A DNA stretch of 64,000 bases from Bacillota bacterium (GTDB lineage Bacteria > Bacillota > Clostridia > Christensenellales > Christensenellaceae): assembly GCA_023408315.1 (NCBI GenBank), contig JAEYKI010000008.1:1-64000 (forward strand), written 5' to 3'. This document shows positions 60,793 to 64,000 of this stretch, in pieces; the first letter of the stretch is position 1, and each line of letters starts with the position of its first letter. Made by a program: the position numbers and the translations under genes. The notes below the pieces were generated by a model. It ran no database searches. It was not told the origin of the DNA and saw only the letters and a program-made list of their open reading frames with translations.

Positions 60793-61725
60793 ATGAAAAA
60801 GAAATTGATTACCGTAGTCGTTCTTGCATTGGTTGCAATGATGGCGTTTACGGCTTGCTCCACAGCGCCCGCTGCTTCCAGCGCACCGGCTTCGTCCGCT
60901 GCTGCTCCGGCTTCGTCCGAAGCTGCATCTGCCGCACCGGCTTCGTCCGAGGCTGCGTCCGCCGCACCGGCTTCGTCCGCTGCTGCTGCCCTGTCCGGCA
61001 AAGTGACCATGTCCGGTTCAACTTCCATGGAAAAGGTAGCCAAAGCTCTGGCTGAAGATTTCATGGCCAAGAACCCCGGCGTAACCGTGGACGTACAGCT
61101 TGGCGGCTCCAGCGTGGGCATCCAGGACGTTCTGGCTGGCAAAGTTGACATCGGAAATTCTTCCCGCGAGCTGAAAGACGAAGAAACGGCTGCCGGCGCA
61201 GTTCCTAACGTGATCTGCCTGGATGGCGTTGCTATGATCGTGAATCCCAAGAATACTGCGGTCGATCTGACCAAACAGCAGTTGATCGACATTTTCACCG
61301 GCAAAACCACCAACTGGAAAGACGTTGGCGGCGCAGACAAACCGATCGTAGTAATTGGGCGTGAAGCTGCTTCCGGAACCAGGGGCGCTTTTGAAGAAAT
61401 CCTTGGAATCAAAGACAAATGCAAATATGCGCAGGAACTCAACGAATCGGGTGCGGTGATCACAGCAGTTAGCACCACGGAAAACGCAATTGGTTACGTA
61501 TCCCTTGACCTGGTTGACAGCAAAGTAAAAGCTCTGACACTGGACAAGGTGGAAGCCAACGAAGCGAATATTCTGGCTGGAAAATACATCCTCTCCAGGC
61601 CGTTCATCATGGCTACCAAGGGCACTTTAACCAACGCTACAGCCCAGGCTTTCCTGGACTACGTGCTGGGTGACGAAGGCCGCGAAGTAATCAAAAGCGT
61701 AAAGCTGATTCTGCAGCCCAAGTAA
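60793..61725 (+). CDS. pstS: phosphate-binding lipoprotein PstS
   Basis: A 310-residue extracellular solute-binding protein. The signal peptide ends in a lipobox 'MAFTAC', giving a membrane-anchored lipoprotein. Residues 24-80 are a low-complexity Ala/Ser/Pro/Glu tether with near-identical repeats of 'ASSEAASAAP'. The phosphate-binding domain begins 'GKVTMSGSTSMEKVAKALAEDF' and contains 'DIGNSSRELKDEE' and 'REAASGTRGAFEEILG'. The ATG at 60793 follows GGAGG. Confidence 0.96.
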   Translation: MKKKLITVVVLALVAMMAFTACSTAPAASSAPASSAAAPASSEAASAAPASSEAASAAPASSAAAALSGKVTMSGSTSMEKVAKALAEDFMAKNPGVTVDVQLGGSSVGIQDVLAGKVDIGNSSRELKDEETAAGAVPNVICLDGVAMIVNPKNTAVDLTKQQLIDIFTGKTTNWKDVGGADKPIVVIGREAASGTRGAFEEILGIKDKCKYAQELNESGAVITAVSTTENAIGYVSLDLVDSKVKALTLDKVEANEANILAGKYILSRPFIMATKGTLTNATAQAFLDYVLGDEGREVIKSVKLILQPK

Positions 61726-61762
61726 GATAACGAATCGAATCATTTAAAACCAAAACCATTCA

Positions 61763-61796
61763 GGATACGAGGTAAACCTCAGTTTACCTCGTATCC
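61763..61796 (+). other. perfect 15-base stem-loop between pstS and pstC
   Basis: GGATACGAGGTAAAC (61763-61777) pairs perfectly with GTTTACCTCGTATCC (61782-61796) around a CTCA loop. No T tract follows, so it probably protects the 3' end of pstS mRNA or lowers read-through, giving more PstS than PstCAB (inference). Confidence 0.72.
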
Positions 61797-61817
61797 ATAT
61801 TTAAAGAGGTGATTGCT

Positions 61818-62774
61818 TTGCTGGAAAACCCGGTAAAAAGTTCCATTTCTATCTATGCAAAAAACAACGCGCGCAAACAATCCATTGAAAAGGTAATGAA
61901 AATTGTTTTTATTGTGTGCGGGCTCTCCGCCATTGTTGCTGTTTTGGCCATAACCATCTACATGTTTTATTCAGGCGCGCCTGCTTTTTTCAAGATAGGA
62001 CCGCTTGAATTTTTATTTGGGACAACATGGGCGCCAACGGCCAGCGATCCCAAGTTTGGAATCCTTCCCATCATACTTACCTCCCTTGTGGGCACCGGAA
62101 TGGCCATTGGCATCGGCGTGCCCATAGCGCTGCTGACCGCCGTGTTTCTGGCGGAATTTGCAAAATCCAGAATAGCTGCCATTGTGCGCGCGGGCATAGA
62201 GTTGCTTGCGGGCATTCCCTCGGTTGTATATGGCCTGCTGGGCATGATTGTTCTTGTGCCGCTTGTAGCCAAGTGGGAGGAAGCCCTGTTTTTAACCGAT
62301 CCCAACCACACGTTCACCGGCGGGGCAAACCTGCTCTCCGGCGTAATTGTGCTGGCGATTATGATATTGCCTACCGTAACCAACGTAAGTTTAACTTCGC
62401 TCAAGGCGGTAGCGCGCGACCATAAAGAAGCGTCCTACGCGGTGGGCGCAACCAAAATTCAGACCATATTCAGCGTTATGATCCCAACGGCGCAGTCCGG
62501 CATCATATCCGGCGTCGTTCTGGGCATAGGCCGCGCACTGGGCGAGGCAATGGCCATCATCATGGTGGCAGGCAATGTGGTGAACATGCCGGGCCTGTTC
62601 AGCAGCGTGCGCTTTTTAACAACCGGAATTGTTTCGGAGATGAGCTATGCTTCCGGCCTGCACCGCGAAGCCCTGTTCAGCATTGGCATGGTATTATTCA
62701 TATTTATTATGGTTATCAATTTTATACTGAACTCTGTATTAAAGAAAGGGGCTGATATGAATGCGAACGTTTAA
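61818..62774 (+). CDS. pstC: phosphate ABC transporter permease PstC
   Basis: A 318-residue permease with six membrane helices. The EAA-type loop reads 'LTSLKAVARDHKEASYAVGATKIQTI', and 'AGIELLAGIPSVVYGLLGM' is the usual preceding motif. The TTG at 61818 is chosen because AAAGAGGTGA lies 5-8 bases upstream; the in-frame GTG at 61809 overlaps it. Ends 14 bases inside pstA. Confidence 0.94.
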   Translation: MLENPVKSSISIYAKNNARKQSIEKVMKIVFIVCGLSAIVAVLAITIYMFYSGAPAFFKIGPLEFLFGTTWAPTASDPKFGILPIILTSLVGTGMAIGIGVPIALLTAVFLAEFAKSRIAAIVRAGIELLAGIPSVVYGLLGMIVLVPLVAKWEEALFLTDPNHTFTGGANLLSGVIVLAIMILPTVTNVSLTSLKAVARDHKEASYAVGATKIQTIFSVMIPTAQSGIISGVVLGIGRALGEAMAIIMVAGNVVNMPGLFSSVRFLTTGIVSEMSYASGLHREALFSIGMVLFIFIMVINFILNSVLKKGADMNANV

Positions 62775-63639
62775 ACAGCTTTCCAATAACGTCAGCCTCA
62801 CGGCTAAAAAAACCAGGCCTGCGGATATAACGCTGAAAGCGCTTATATTTATCTGCGCGGCGCTTACCATGGGCGTTTTGTTTGTAATCGTATTTTACGT
62901 AATGCTCAACGGCATTCCGCAGCTTACATGGTCGTTTTTGACCTCTGTTCCCAGCGAGCTGCACCAGACGGTTGGCGTTCTGCCCAGTATTTTAAATACG
63001 CTGTATATGATAGCCATCACGCTGCTTATTGCAACGCCCATAGGCGTGGGCGCGGCTGTCTATTTAAATGAATATGCAAAGCAGGGCAGGCTGGTGCGCC
63101 TGATAGAATTTACCACAGAAACGCTGGCCGGTATTCCTTCCATTATATTCGGCCTGTTTGGGGCGCTGCTTTTCAGCGTGATATGCGGCTTTGGGTACTC
63201 CATCCTTTCCGGTGCGCTTACCCTCACTATTCTGGTGCTTCCAATCATCATCCGCACCACCCAGGAGTCCCTTAAAACGGTGCCCGGCAGTTTCCGCGAG
63301 GCGGCGCTTGGCATCGGTTCCACCAAGTTCTATATGATCCGCACCGTTATATTGCCAAGCGCAATGCCCGGCATTATAACGGGCGTAATTTTAACCATCG
63401 GCAGAATTGTGGGCGAATCCGCCGCGCTGATATTTACGTCCGGCATCGGCACAAACATGCCCAGGGACTTTTTTGGGCACATTATGGAATCCGGCGCAAC
63501 GCTCACTATTTACCTGTACACCAGCGCGGCAAAGGGCATGAACGACGTGTCCTTCGGCATAGCGGCCGTATTGGTTATTATTGTGCTTATCATCAATCTG
63601 CTGACCAATTATTTAAACAAGAGACTTAGAAGGATATAG
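62761..63639 (+). CDS. pstA: phosphate ABC transporter permease PstA
   Basis: A 292-residue permease with six helices, 'EFTTETLAGIPSIIFGLFGALLF' and the cytoplasmic loop 'TTQESLKTVPGSFREAALGIG'. The ATG at 62761 lies within pstC, allowing translational coupling. Partner of PstC. Confidence 0.95.
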   Translation: MRTFKQLSNNVSLTAKKTRPADITLKALIFICAALTMGVLFVIVFYVMLNGIPQLTWSFLTSVPSELHQTVGVLPSILNTLYMIAITLLIATPIGVGAAVYLNEYAKQGRLVRLIEFTTETLAGIPSIIFGLFGALLFSVICGFGYSILSGALTLTILVLPIIIRTTQESLKTVPGSFREAALGIGSTKFYMIRTVILPSAMPGIITGVILTIGRIVGESAALIFTSGIGTNMPRDFFGHIMESGATLTIYLYTSAAKGMNDVSFGIAAVLVIIVLIINLLTNYLNKRLRRI

Positions 63640-63649
63640 GGGTGCTTTT

Positions 63650-64000
63650 ATGGGTAAGAATAAACTGCTTGTTCACAATTTGAATCTCTGGTATACTGAG
63701 AACCATGCATTGATTGATATCAGCATGGATATTCAGGAAAACATGATTACAGCTCTCATCGGCCCTTCGGGCTGCGGCAAATCCACCTTTCTCAGAACCA
63801 TCAACCGCATGAACGATTTGATAGAGGGTATACGCATAGAGGGTGAAATACTTCTGGATAGCGAGAATGTATACGACCCAAAGGTGGATGTTACCATTCT
63901 CCGCAAAAAAATCGGCATGGTTTTTCAGAAGCCCAATCCCTTCTTGATGAGCATTTATGACAATGTGGCATACGGGCCGCGTATCCACGGCATTAAAAGC
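63650..64000 (+). CDS. pstB: phosphate ABC transporter ATP-binding protein PstB (partial)
   Basis: The first 117 codons, cut by the window end. 'LNLWYTENHALIDISMDI', Walker A 'ALIGPSGCGKSTFLRTINRMND' with GPSGCGKST, and the Q-loop 'KIGMVFQKPNPF' are present. Starts 10 bases after pstA. phoU would be expected downstream. Confidence 0.95.
   Translation, partial: MGKNKLLVHNLNLWYTENHALIDISMDIQENMITALIGPSGCGKSTFLRTINRMNDLIEGIRIEGEILLDSENVYDPKVDVTILRKKIGMVFQKPNPFLMSIYDNVAYGPRIHGIKS

Overview
The window looks like chromosomal DNA from an anaerobic Firmicute of class Clostridia with mid-range GC. Supporting signs are strong AGGAGG-type ribosome binding sites, TTG and GTG starts, a complete Pta-AckA acetate pathway, ferredoxin-dependent indolepyruvate oxidoreductase, a sporulation sigma-G fragment, YlbJ and a Spo0E-like protein, and the rsmD-coaD-ylbJ-ylbK/ylbM/rpmF gene group also known from Bacillus. 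The genus cannot be fixed from sequence alone; a non-sporulating gut-type lineage is plausible but is inference.

Layout. 1-1.5 kb: the start of a BspA-type leucine-rich-repeat surface protein (minus strand) and tRNA-Pro. 1.6-5.2 kb: TetR regulator, ferredoxin-like aldo/keto reductase, GH25 lysozyme, membrane protein. 5.4-13.7 kb: membrane pyrophosphatase, CHASE4-GGDEF-EAL protein, purA, a truncated sigG and two small genes. 13.9-19.2 kb: an EF-G paralogue, URO-D family protein, alcohol dehydrogenase, and hicAB with its promoter-operator. 19.5-24.1 kb: sugar kinase, pyruvate kinase, DUF2156 protein, GNAT. 24.2-30.7 kb: the F-type ATP synthase operon. 30.7-34.4 kb: NUDIX, VOC, and cobU/cobS/cobC. 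34.4-41 kb: paaK-iorA-iorB-paaK-ACT-alr, an aryl-pyruvate to aryl-acetyl-CoA module. 41.2-52.1 kb: folate cyclo-ligase, rsmD, coaD, ylbJ, ylbK, YhhN, a DUF6144-like gene behind a structured leader, rhomboid-like protein, tmcAL, pta, ackA, rpmF. 52.3-55.1 kb: small and accessory genes, including an AT-rich P-loop ATPase that looks recently acquired. 55.1-60.6 kb: tandem patatins, plsX, rnc, glyA. 60.7-64 kb: pstSCAB behind a four-repeat Pho box.

Most notable is the ATP synthase. No separate delta (atpH) gene lies between atpF and atpA. Instead the alpha subunit carries about 90 extra N-terminal residues, of which about 65 closely resemble the C-terminal domain of delta/OSCP, followed by a normal alpha N-terminal helix. 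The delta N-terminal domain is not seen in the operon. This delta-CTD/alpha fusion would put three delta C-terminal domains on each F1 instead of one and implies a different peripheral-stalk arrangement. Other points worth a look are the truncated sigG, a TetR gene whose promoter predicts a leaderless transcript, a TTGACT-17-TATAAT hicAB promoter with an inverted-repeat operator filling its spacer, a pyrophosphatase with the lysine that marks K+-independent enzymes, a long-leader attenuator-like region upstream of the DUF6144-like gene, and several families of short palindromic repeats.
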